NCBI GenBank assembly: GCA_009775375.1
Contig: VSPO01000161.1
Location: forward strand, 1-5,154
Direction of reading: 5' to 3'
Length of the DNA stretch: 5,154 nucleotides
Source of the DNA: Muribaculaceae bacterium
Lineage (GTDB): Bacteria > Bacteroidota > Bacteroidia > Bacteroidales > Muribaculaceae
In this document: positions 1 through 5,154 of the stretch, piece after piece
Numbering within the stretch: position 1 is the stretch's first letter
How the letters are laid out: each line of letters opens with the position of its first letter
Made by a program: the position numbers and the translations under genes
Notes under the pieces: model-generated
What the model saw: only the letters and a program-made list of their open reading frames with translations
What the model was told of the DNA's origin: nothing
The model's database searches: none

Positions 1-15
1 CTCTTGGAAAGAGAT

Positions 16-1050
16 ATGGCTAACAAGAATCTCAACAAGGCTAAGGAAGCTAAGAAAGATGAGTTTTACACTCAGCTTGAAGACATAAACAAAGAGCTGC
101 GTCATTACCGCGAACACTTCCGTGGTAAGACTGTGCTGTGTAACTGCGATGACCCTCGTGTCAGCAACTTTTTCAAATATTTCGCCTATAACTTTGAGTT
201 CCTTGGCTTGAAGAAACTGATTGCTACTTGCTATAAGAGTCAGGATGTCAATCTCTTTTCGGAAGGGACAAGCGAACAGGCTGTATATCTCGTATATGAG
301 GGCGATAAAAATGGAAACAACATCCCTGACGACGAGGAAATAGAAGTGTTACCACTCAAAGGAGACGGAGACTTTCGCTCTGAGGAGTGCATAGAGTTTC
401 TGAAAGAAGCCGACATTGTCGTTACAAATCCACCATTCTCACTATTCCGTGAATATATAACACAACTCATCAAGTACAATAAAAAGTTCTTGATAATTGC
501 CAATAAAAATTCTATTGCTACAAAGGATTTGTTTCCATACATTCAGCAGAATCAAGTTTGGTCTGGTTTTACACCATGGGCTGGAGGCATGTGGTTTGAA
601 ACTACTGGTGGCTTCTATGATAAACAGGTTAACGGAAAAACGGTAAGTAATGTACCCGCCATTTGGATAACAAATCTTGATCACCGTAAGCGTCATGAAG
701 AGATTATCTTATATAAGACATATACTCATGAGGAGTATCCTACTTACGAAAACTATGATGCAATAGAAGTCGCCAAGACATCAGACATTCCGATGGATTA
801 TTATGGGAAAATGGGCGTACCTCTTACGTTTATAGATAAGTATAACCCAGACCAGTTTGAAATCTTAGGTATTGCAAATGGTAGTGAGCTTGGAGTAGAA
901 TGTGGAGTAAGTTCTAATCTCAATAATATTCAATTTAATACACTTGTGAAAGAAAATCCAAATTTGCGAAGAGGGAAAGTGTGCTACCGCGAAAAAGGAG
1001 GACTGTTAAAAGTATGCTACAATCGTGTAATCATCCGTAGAAAACAATAA
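16..1050 (+). CDS. EcoRI-family adenine-specific DNA methyltransferase
   Basis: This 344-residue protein should transfer a methyl group from S-adenosylmethionine to the N6 of adenine in a short DNA site. It closely resembles remembered M.EcoRI blocks: an N-terminal KAKEAKKDEFYTQ segment (residues 8-20), CNCDDPRVSNFFKYF (42-56), GLKKLIA (64-70), GDGDFRS (116-122), the catalytic NPPF motif (138-141) inside DIVVTNPPFSLFREY, and a TNLD..KRHE block (219-228). It is slightly longer than M.EcoRI (about 325 aa), with divergence in the last 60 residues, where specificity or structure may differ; the tail RVIIRRKQ looks like a normal family end. I start at ATG 16 because it matches the family N-terminus and follows GGAAAGAGAT; an in-frame TTG at 4 would add only four residues. 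The next gene begins 3 bp after its stop, so the two are probably cotranscribed. Its 3' half is visibly more AT-rich than the nuclease gene. The recognition site (GAATTC in M.EcoRI) is not proven here. Confidence 0.93.
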   Translation: MANKNLNKAKEAKKDEFYTQLEDINKELRHYREHFRGKTVLCNCDDPRVSNFFKYFAYNFEFLGLKKLIATCYKSQDVNLFSEGTSEQAVYLVYEGDKNGNNIPDDEEIEVLPLKGDGDFRSEECIEFLKEADIVVTNPPFSLFREYITQLIKYNKKFLIIANKNSIATKDLFPYIQQNQVWSGFTPWAGGMWFETTGGFYDKQVNGKTVSNVPAIWITNLDHRKRHEEIILYKTYTHEEYPTYENYDAIEVAKTSDIPMDYYGKMGVPLTFIDKYNPDQFEILGIANGSELGVECGVSSNLNNIQFNTLVKENPNLRRGKVCYREKGGLLKVCYNRVIIRRKQ

Positions 1051-1053
1051 GCC

Positions 1054-2163
1054 ATGAAGATAGAACTTAAATCAATCAAGATTGCCGACCTTATCAACGG
1101 CTATTCCAATGACCCGGATACCGGTGTCAAGGGCTTTGGTGGAAAACTGGATATTCGCCCTCCGTATCAGAGGGAATTTCGCTATGATGTGAAGCAACAA
1201 CAGGCGGTTGTGGATACAATACTCAAAGGTTTTCCTCTGAACATTATGTACTGGAGTGTTGGCGAGGATGGCAATTATGAGATGATTGACGGACAGCAAC
1301 GCACTCTCTCCATTAGCGAGTTCCGTACTCATGGCTTCAATATCGAAGACCCCGACCGAGGCACTCTATATTTCTCAACGCTCACTAAAGATGAGCAAGA
1401 GAAATTTCTGAACTATGAACTGACGGTATATTTCTGCGAGGGCACGGACAAAGAAAAACTTGATTGGTTCAGAGTTATCAATATCGCCGGAGAGAAACTT
1501 CTCAACCAAGAGTTGCTTAATGCCGTTTATACCGGGCCGTTTGTTTCCGATGCTCGCCGTCATTTTTCAAAGAACGGTTGCCCGGCATACAAACTCGGAG
1601 CTGATTATTTGAATGGCAATGCCATTGAACAGGCGTATCTTTCAACCATACTCAAATGGGCGGCCCGGCATGACGGTGTCGCAAAGATTGACGAGTATAT
1701 GGCATTGCATCAGTTTGATCCTAATGCCAATAAACTTTGGGCATACTTCGTGGCTATCATCACTTGGATTCGCTCGACATTTCCGAAATATCGCCGTGAG
1801 ATGAAAGGTCTGGACTGGGGTGCAATGTATGACGAGTTCCATGAGAACACATACGACACTGATGCACTTGAAAAGCAGATACATGACCTGATGGAAGATG
1901 ATGAGATAATGAAGAAGGCCGGTATCTATCGCTATGTCCTGAGTGGCGACTTACGAGACCTCTCATTCCGCACTTTCGACAAAAAGCAGAAACGCGAGGC
2001 ATACGAGCGTCAAAAAGGCATCTGCGTCCACTGTCACAAGCATTTCAAGTTGGAGGAAATGGAAGCAGACCATATCACCCCATGGAAAGAAGGTGGCACA
2101 ACGGTCGCCGACAATTGCCAGATGCTCTGCCGCAACTGCAACCGCATCAAAGGAGCAAAGTAA
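1054..2163 (+). CDS. DUF262 (GmrSD/SspE-type) protein with C-terminal HNH endonuclease domain
   Basis: A 369-residue two-domain protein predicted to be a nucleotide-regulated DNA nuclease. The N-terminal DUF262 domain shows PPYQREFRY (residues 36-44), the ParB/Srx-like IDGQQR motif (78-83), and the WFRVIN...LLNQEL stretch (138-154) usual for this family. The middle (about 185-300) is helical with no motif I recognise. The C-terminus is a zinc-supported HNH domain: C324-x2-C327, the catalytic pair D339-H340 in DHITPW, N354, C359-x2-C362 and N363 in the final position often held by His or Asn. DUF262 is known from GmrSD, BrxU and SspE, anti-phage enzymes that act on modified DNA or with a DNA-modification partner, and where the domain binds or hydrolyses nucleotides. 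Here it sits 3 bp after an EcoRI-type methylase, suggesting one transcript and a joint restriction or defence role; that pairing is inference. Its 3' end meets the opposing operon with 5 bp between stops. Domain calls are secure; substrate and target are not known. Confidence 0.93.
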   Translation: MKIELKSIKIADLINGYSNDPDTGVKGFGGKLDIRPPYQREFRYDVKQQQAVVDTILKGFPLNIMYWSVGEDGNYEMIDGQQRTLSISEFRTHGFNIEDPDRGTLYFSTLTKDEQEKFLNYELTVYFCEGTDKEKLDWFRVINIAGEKLLNQELLNAVYTGPFVSDARRHFSKNGCPAYKLGADYLNGNAIEQAYLSTILKWAARHDGVAKIDEYMALHQFDPNANKLWAYFVAIITWIRSTFPKYRREMKGLDWGAMYDEFHENTYDTDALEKQIHDLMEDDEIMKKAGIYRYVLSGDLRDLSFRTFDKKQKREAYERQKGICVHCHKHFKLEEMEADHITPWKEGGTTVADNCQMLCRNCNRIKGAK

Positions 2164-2168
2164 CTGAT

Positions 2169-2525
2169 TTATTCAAAGCCTAATTCTCCACGCATTTTCT
2201 TTGTCAGACCCTTTGCAGTCTGATTATATGCGTGGTGAATTATATTTTTCTCTATATCAAGAGGGATACTACTATTGAAGTCTATGGAAATCCAATGTCG
2301 TTTGTTCATGTGAAAACCCGGACGAATGCTTGAATACCGGTCTTGCAGGTCAAGAGAGAAATCCGGATCCACTTTTAGATTATAGAATTGCCAATGACCT
2401 GACAATTCCAAAAGGCAAAAGATTTTACCGCCTATTCTCAGAGCAAGCACATCTGGACCGAACGGCATATCTTCGGTAACGTGAGGTAAGGAGAGAGCAA
2501 ACTCTCTTATTTCCTCGATATTCAT
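2169..2525 (-). CDS. MmcQ/YjbR family protein
   Basis: A 118-residue protein of the MmcQ/YjbR family, small alpha/beta proteins with a double-wing DNA-binding-like fold. The family pattern is seen along the whole length: MNIEEIREFALSLPHV at the start, DMPFGPD (residues 19-25), IGGKIFCL (31-38), NLKVDPDF (49-56), RPGFHMNKRHW (68-78) and a C-terminal HHAYNQTAKGL helix (97-107). The length is normal for the family. Its ATG overlaps the stop of the preceding acidic small gene (TGATG at 2527-2523), so it is probably translationally coupled and is the last gene of the HU operon. No good Shine-Dalgarno sequence is seen, in keeping with coupling. The molecular role of the family is poorly defined; DNA binding is inferred from fold. 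No terminator is evident after it, and its transcript would run into the antisense strand of the DUF262-HNH gene. Confidence 0.92.
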   Translation of the reverse strand: MNIEEIREFALSLPHVTEDMPFGPDVLALRIGGKIFCLLELSGHWQFYNLKVDPDFSLDLQDRYSSIRPGFHMNKRHWISIDFNSSIPLDIEKNIIHHAYNQTAKGLTKKMRGELGFE

Positions 2526-2674
2526 CAGTCCCAGTCGTTGAGGTTGGCGATAAAGTTGTCAACCGATGATTCATCGAATAGTTCGGGAAGGTCGCCGGTG
2601 TTGATGTGATAGTCGTAATCGACCATCATATCATCAAGGGCATTTTCTCCGTAGTCATTGTACTCATCTTCCAT
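2525..2674 (-). CDS. Very acidic small protein (49 aa), function unknown
   Basis: I do not recognise a family. From ATG 2674 it encodes 49 residues with about 16 Asp/Glu, no Lys or Arg and one His, so its net charge is extreme for its size. Tyr and Asn are common and it ends LNDWD. The start chosen lies 4 bp past the stop of the upstream gene, the normal spacing in this operon. The same frame is open back to an ATG at 2773, giving an 82-residue version whose first 33 residues are very basic (about 12 Lys/Arg), but that extension overlaps the upstream gene by 95 bp and looks like its Lys/Ala-rich tail read in another frame. Its stop overlaps the MmcQ/YjbR start (TGATG). Close packing between clear genes supports it being real. 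A DNA-mimic or an antidote-like partner for a basic DNA-binding neighbour is possible but only a guess. Confidence 0.6.
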   Translation of the reverse strand: MEDEYNDYGENALDDMMVDYDYHINTGDLPELFDESSVDNFIANLNDWD

Positions 2675-2678
2675 AATA

Positions 2679-3017
2679 TCATTTAGTATCAGTAGATTGT
2701 TCACCAGACTCCTGCGCAGCTTTTCGCCGGGTGTCTTTCGCTTTCTTCTTTGCTTCCTTTTTCGCTGCGTCATCTTGAAGCTGCTGTTTCAGAGATTTTA
2801 CGATTCCCGGTTTCTCACGCTTAAATCGCTTTTCATAGAGATTCTCGATGTGTTGTGGCAGCGGTGTCTTCCACGGCTCCTGTTTGTGGTTGTCAATCTT
2901 GCGGAGTGAATCCGGTTTAAAGCCGAGTTCACGCGCCATCTGCACTTGCATATCAGAAAGATGGTGACGTATCTGCGCCACCATCCATTCCTCTATTATA
3001 GTGCGTTTTGATGCCAT
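2679..3017 (-). CDS. Conserved protein of unknown function with basic C-terminal tail
   Basis: A 112-residue protein without a family name that I can give. The N-terminal two thirds look folded: a helical start (residues 5-20), QMARELGFKPDSLRKI (26-41), which resembles a small helix-turn-helix-like segment, then HKQEPWKTPLPQ (44-55) followed by IENLYEKRF. I recall this Trp-Pro-rich pattern from small hypothetical proteins in several bacterial groups, but cannot name the family. The last third (about 70-112) is a low-complexity Lys/Ala/Gln tail, probably disordered or coiled, and could bind nucleic acid. Its ATG overlaps the stop of the HU gene by one base (TAATG at 3019-3015), which argues for translational coupling and fixes the start. 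Being encoded with HU, an acidic peptide and a YjbR-fold protein, a DNA-linked role is a reasonable inference but not shown. Confidence 0.8.
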   Translation of the reverse strand: MASKRTIIEEWMVAQIRHHLSDMQVQMARELGFKPDSLRKIDNHKQEPWKTPLPQHIENLYEKRFKREKPGIVKSLKQQLQDDAAKKEAKKKAKDTRRKAAQESGEQSTDTK

Positions 3018-3292
3018 TACTTGGCAACTTCCTCTTTGAAGCAGTTGGCGGGTTTGAACGCCGGTATGTTGTGAGCCGGGATAACGATAGTGGTGTTCTT
3101 ACTGATGTTGCGGGCTGTCTTCTCGGCCCTCTGCTTCACGATAAAACTTCCGAATCCACGGAGATATACGTTTTCGCCGTGTGCGAGACTGTCCTTCACA
3201 ACGGTCATGAACTGTTCGATAACGGTAACAACCGCAGCCTTGTCAATTCCGGTTGTCTTTGCGATTCCATTCGCTATTTCTGCCTTTGTCAT
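3017..3292 (-). CDS. HU-family DNA-binding protein
   Basis: A 91-residue histone-like protein that should dimerise and bend or compact DNA without strict sequence preference. It is full length for the HU/IHF family (about 90 aa). The N-terminal helical part begins MTKAEIANGIAKTTGIDKAA, the core signature GFGSF is at residues 46-50, and the DNA-clasping arm runs about 55-78, ending PAFKPA. The usual RNPxTG at the arm tip is replaced by RNISKNTT (61-68), a form I associate with Bacteroidota HU proteins; the tip proline that intercalates DNA in classic HU is thus not in its usual place. The start ATG is preceded by an A-rich leader with AAAGGG about 11 bases upstream. It is first in a four-gene operon and lies just downstream of a likely promoter. 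Mobile elements often carry their own HU for recombination, replication or silencing; which applies here is unknown. Confidence 0.95.
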   Translation of the reverse strand: MTKAEIANGIAKTTGIDKAAVVTVIEQFMTVVKDSLAHGENVYLRGFGSFIVKQRAEKTARNISKNTTIVIPAHNIPAFKPANCFKEEVAK

Positions 3293-3331
3293 ATTTTATG
3301 TAGCCCTTTGAATTTGATAAGTTTTAGATTG

Positions 3332-3339
3332 CAAAATTA
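3332..3339 (-). promoter_or_regulatory. Probable Bacteroidales -7 promoter element for the HU operon
   Basis: On the minus strand these bases read TAATTTTG, an exact fit to the Bacteroides sigma-ABfr -7 consensus TAnnTTTG. Transcription would start around 3325, giving a leader of roughly 30 bases before the HU ATG at 3292. The -33 box (TTTG) about 20 bases upstream is poor: only GTTCC-like sequence near 3359-3363. The position between a terminator and an operon's first gene supports the call; the weak -33 lowers it. Confidence 0.55.
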
Positions 3340-3379
3340 GCGGAAATAACTGAATTTCGGAACGAATTACCTGCACAAC

Positions 3380-3395
3380 GCCGCCTTTTGGCGGC
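3380..3395. other. Small GC-rich hairpin with TTTT loop
   Basis: A perfect 6-bp inverted repeat (GCCGCC / GGCGGC) around a TTTT loop. On the plus strand it is followed, after CGAAA, by five T residues (3401-3405), so it could be a modest terminator for plus-strand readthrough, that is, transcripts antisense to the HU operon. On the minus strand no T-run follows it. It lies between the pcfJ terminator and the HU promoter; an operator or insulator role is also possible. Confidence 0.45.
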
Positions 3396-3408
3396 CGAAA
3401 TTTTTAGC

Positions 3409-3450
3409 AAAAATGAAGGTGACGGAGGTCTTAAACTCCGCCACCTTCAT
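3409..3450 (-). terminator. Intrinsic terminator after the pcfJ-like gene
   Basis: The arms 3413-3421 and 3442-3450 pair over 9 bp, then one mismatch (3422/3441), then 3423-3427 pairs with 3436-3440 over 5 bp, leaving an 8-base loop. Read on the minus strand the hairpin runs straight into TTTTT (3413-3409). It begins 17 bp after the pcfJ stop codon, the right place and orientation to end the pcfK-pcfJ transcript and insulate the HU promoter. Confidence 0.85.
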
Positions 3451-3467
3451 CGCTGATATGGCATTGG

Positions 3468-4736
3468 CTATGCTCTTTTCCTTTCTGCTATCATCTTCTT
3501 GTTGGCGTTGATGATACCGGCTATCTGTTCGGTGTACTCGCATATTCCGTTGGCGAATGCCCGACATTGGATTATGTGGTAGTCGTCAAGCGAGATTTCT
3601 ATGGTGGCTATCTGCTTGTTGCCGATGTAGGCGGTGAGGGTCAACGTACTTTCTTTGAGAAAATATTTGGCGGTTCCACAACAAATAGATTGACTTTCTC
3701 CGATTTTGTAGTAATCGTCGATGGTGTCGATTGAGTGGATTTCAATCTCTCCGTCAGTCATCGCCATTCCGAAGTAGCGGGATTTGAGTTCCTCGAACTT
3801 GGCTTTGTCCTTGATGGCTTGCTGACGCTCTTTCTCTCTCTGCTCCTTGATGCGCTGGCGGTTGACCTTTGCCACATAAATGTCGTGGGCGGTTTTGAGG
3901 TCTTTGGGTGCTATCAGCGTGGGAGAATTGATGTCTCTGCCCATCTGCTCCAACATCTTGATGTAGTCAAACCACATACCGACATCCTTGAATTTGTATC
4001 CGTTGCGCTTGGCTATCTTGATGGTGTTCCAATACTTGTCAACATCTTCGGGATGGTGGCAAAGGTAGCGGAGCAACTCTATTTCGTTGGATTTCATCAG
4101 CGTCTCGGCTTTCGGATTGGAGAGCAACTGCTGAAATAGGCTCACGGGGTGGATATGGTGGCAACTGCCTTTGAAACCATTGCGTTTGATTGTGTCTGTG
4201 ACCTTGATGCGTGGATATACCCATTCATCGGCTATACGCCAGAAGGCTTCGTTGTCACGTCTTATCTCGAATGGAGAGCAAAAGGAGAAAGTGTCAAAGT
4301 AGTAACCTCCCAATGTGCGTTGCAGTCCGATGACGGTTTTTCTGCCCTGCGGGTTTATCCAGTATTGACCGATTTCAAGATAGGCTGGCTTGGCTTTCGC
4401 TCCCTTGCGCATTTCAGAGAGCAACATCCACATCCTGACCACCTGATATTCCTCCTTCGTAGTGATTACCACAAAGTAGGATTTCTGCTTGATGACACGC
4501 TCCTTTGTGTCCTTGATTTCAAGTTGTGTGCCACACTCTGGGCAGAAACATCTTCCGTCACGGGTCTCGATAAACTCGGCTCCGCAGTCCATACAAGTGG
4601 ATTTACCGCCTTTGAGCCTGTAAGCGAAATGCTCGTGTGTATTTCTGAACGCCCATTCCATTTGGGGAGTGGTGAGCGGGCTAAGTTGCCCACTCAGTTC
4701 CACTAACCTTGATTGTATTTTATTCTTCGGTTTCAT
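3468..4736 (-). CDS. pcfJ: PcfJ-like protein with N-terminal zinc ribbon
   Basis: A 422-residue PcfJ-like protein, a family named after a gene of the Enterococcus conjugative plasmid pCF10 and common in Bacteroidales conjugative elements and phages. Order of parts: an N-terminal segment; a zinc ribbon with C48-x2-C51 and C65-x2-C68 (C63 is an extra Cys); a long central region with HHIHP (193-197); a strongly charged coiled-coil-like helix (about 288-320, rich in Lys, Arg, Glu and Gln); and the C-terminal PcfJ core, with GESQSICCGTAKYF (346-359), a beta-rich stretch, and IIQCRAFANGIC (388-399), matching the family's LSxCVG and IxQCRGxxN pattern. The ATG follows GAAAG and lies 12 bp after the pcfK-like stop, so the pair is one operon, ended by the hairpin at 3409-3450. 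No signal peptide or membrane segment is seen, so it is cytosolic. The biochemical role is not established; the zinc ribbon suggests nucleic-acid contact. Confidence 0.9.
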   Translation of the reverse strand: MKPKNKIQSRLVELSGQLSPLTTPQMEWAFRNTHEHFAYRLKGGKSTCMDCGAEFIETRDGRCFCPECGTQLEIKDTKERVIKQKSYFVVITTKEEYQVVRMWMLLSEMRKGAKAKPAYLEIGQYWINPQGRKTVIGLQRTLGGYYFDTFSFCSPFEIRRDNEAFWRIADEWVYPRIKVTDTIKRNGFKGSCHHIHPVSLFQQLLSNPKAETLMKSNEIELLRYLCHHPEDVDKYWNTIKIAKRNGYKFKDVGMWFDYIKMLEQMGRDINSPTLIAPKDLKTAHDIYVAKVNRQRIKEQREKERQQAIKDKAKFEELKSRYFGMAMTDGEIEIHSIDTIDDYYKIGESQSICCGTAKYFLKESTLTLTAYIGNKQIATIEISLDDYHIIQCRAFANGICEYTEQIAGIINANKKMIAERKRA

Positions 4737-4748
4737 CGTCTTTCAGTT

Positions 4749-5154
4749 TTAGAATTCTTCAAAAAGATTGGGGATTGAGTCAATCTCTGCTCCGGCTTTG
4801 GAAGCGGTGGCGGTCGGCTTGGATTGAGCCTTTGGCTGGGATTGTCTGCGGAGTTCTCGCAGTTGTTCCTGCTTGAACTGCTCCATAGCCTGCTCTTTGA
4901 GTTCGGCTTTATCCTCATCGGAGAGTTCCGGCTTGGATACCACGATGTTGCAGTTGACTTTGCCAACCTCCTCAATGTCAGCCTCGTCGAAATAATGGCA
5001 TAGATAATTTATTACGGTTGCGTCATCTACCATGCACACACCGCTCTTCTGTATCTGTGAACAGAGGTAATTTACAGCCCCCTCAAAGCTCTTGTTGGGG
5101 TTTGCCATCTTGATAGCGAAGGCAGGTTCTGCGATGCAACGCTCTTGGAGCATC
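4749..5154 (-). CDS. pcfK: PcfK-like protein, 5' end outside the window
   Basis: The last 134-135 codons of a PcfK-like protein. Visible family features are AxANPNKSFEGAVNYLCSQI (about residues 16-35 of the visible part), QKSGV...DDATVINYLCHYFDE with the HYFDE core (53-57), EEVGKVNCNIVV (61-72), and a charged helix SDEDKAELKEQAMEQFKQEQ. A Gln/Lys/Ala/Thr-rich linker follows (about 104-122), then the short tail IPNLFEEF. The frame is open to the window edge. The ATG at 5153 is probably internal, because family members usually carry about 15-25 residues before the segment seen here. It is followed 12 bp later by pcfJ-like, the usual pairing. The role is unknown; it is assumed to act with PcfJ in the life of a mobile element. 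The tail resembles short C-terminal protein-docking peptides. Confidence 0.88.
   Translation of the reverse strand, partial: MLQERCIAEPAFAIKMANPNKSFEGAVNYLCSQIQKSGVCMVDDATVINYLCHYFDEADIEEVGKVNCNIVVSKPELSDEDKAELKEQAMEQFKQEQLRELRRQSQPKAQSKPTATASKAGAEIDSIPNLFEEF

Noticed and set aside
4..15. TTG at position 4 as an upstream start for the methylase
   Set aside because: It adds only MERD before the ATG at 16, which matches the family N-terminus and has GGAAAG just upstream.
2204..2223. Inverted repeat TCAGAC / GTCTGA as a terminator for the DUF262-HNH gene
   Set aside because: Only 6 bp with an 8-base loop, no following T-run on the plus strand, and it lies inside the MmcQ/YjbR coding sequence.
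3008..3340. Plus-strand open frame opposite HU
   Set aside because: It fully covers the clear HU gene on the minus strand and its product shows no recognisable domain.
3367..3567. 66-codon minus-strand open frame across the terminator
   Set aside because: It runs through the terminator hairpin and the 3' end of the PcfJ-like gene in another frame; no ribosome binding site and no family resemblance.
3735..4139. 134-codon plus-strand open frame opposite pcfJ
   Set aside because: Antisense shadow of the PcfJ-like gene; its Leu/Val-rich product mirrors the charged coiled-coil coding strand.
4149..4706. 185-codon plus-strand open frame opposite pcfJ
   Set aside because: It lies wholly within the well-supported PcfJ-like gene on the other strand, its product resembles no family, and no promoter or ribosome binding site is evident.
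4752..4757. Single GAATTC site, considered as evidence of EcoRI-site avoidance
   Set aside because: One site is about what chance gives in 5 kb, and the methylase's specificity is not established, so nothing can be inferred.
1..5154. CRISPR arrays, tRNA or rRNA genes, insertion-sequence ends, attachment sites
   Set aside because: Read through for regularly spaced repeats, cloverleaf patterns, transposase genes and terminal repeats; none seen.

Overview
The window looks like accessory (probably mobile-element) DNA from a Bacteroidales bacterium (Bacteroides, Parabacteroides, Prevotella or Muribaculaceae). The signs are a Bacteroidota-type HU protein, a TAnnTTTG-like promoter element in front of it, weak A-rich ribosome binding sites instead of strong Shine-Dalgarno sequences, moderate GC content, and a PcfK/PcfJ pair of the kind carried by conjugative elements and phages of this group. 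The genus cannot be read from the sequence.

Left block (16-2163, plus strand): two genes 3 bp apart encode an EcoRI-type adenine-N6 DNA methyltransferase and a DUF262 (GmrSD/SspE-type NTPase domain) protein with a C-terminal HNH nuclease domain. Together they look like a restriction or defence cassette in which the partner of an EcoRI-like methylase is a DUF262-HNH protein, not an EcoRI-type restriction enzyme. This is the most interesting part of the window.

Middle block (3292 down to 2169, minus strand): a tight four-gene operon. It encodes an HU-family DNA-bending protein, a basic-tailed conserved protein of unknown function, a very small and extremely acidic protein (49 aa, about 16 acidic residues and no Lys or Arg), and an MmcQ/YjbR-fold protein. 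Stops and starts overlap (TAATG, TGATG) or nearly touch. A likely promoter lies at about 3332-3339. This operon converges on the DUF262-HNH gene with only 5 bp between the two stop codons.

Spacer (3293-3467): 175 bp holding a clear intrinsic terminator for the genes to its right, a second small GC-rich hairpin, and the HU promoter. It is the only non-coding stretch of note; no gene-free stretch exceeds 300 bp.

Right block (5154 down to 3468, minus strand): pcfK-like (cut by the window edge at its 5' end) followed 12 bp later by pcfJ-like, ending at the terminator. These families are typical cargo of conjugative elements and phages, and their exact biochemical role is unsettled. Overall the window combines a mobile-element maintenance/transfer module, a chromatin-protein operon and a defence-like methylase-nuclease cassette.
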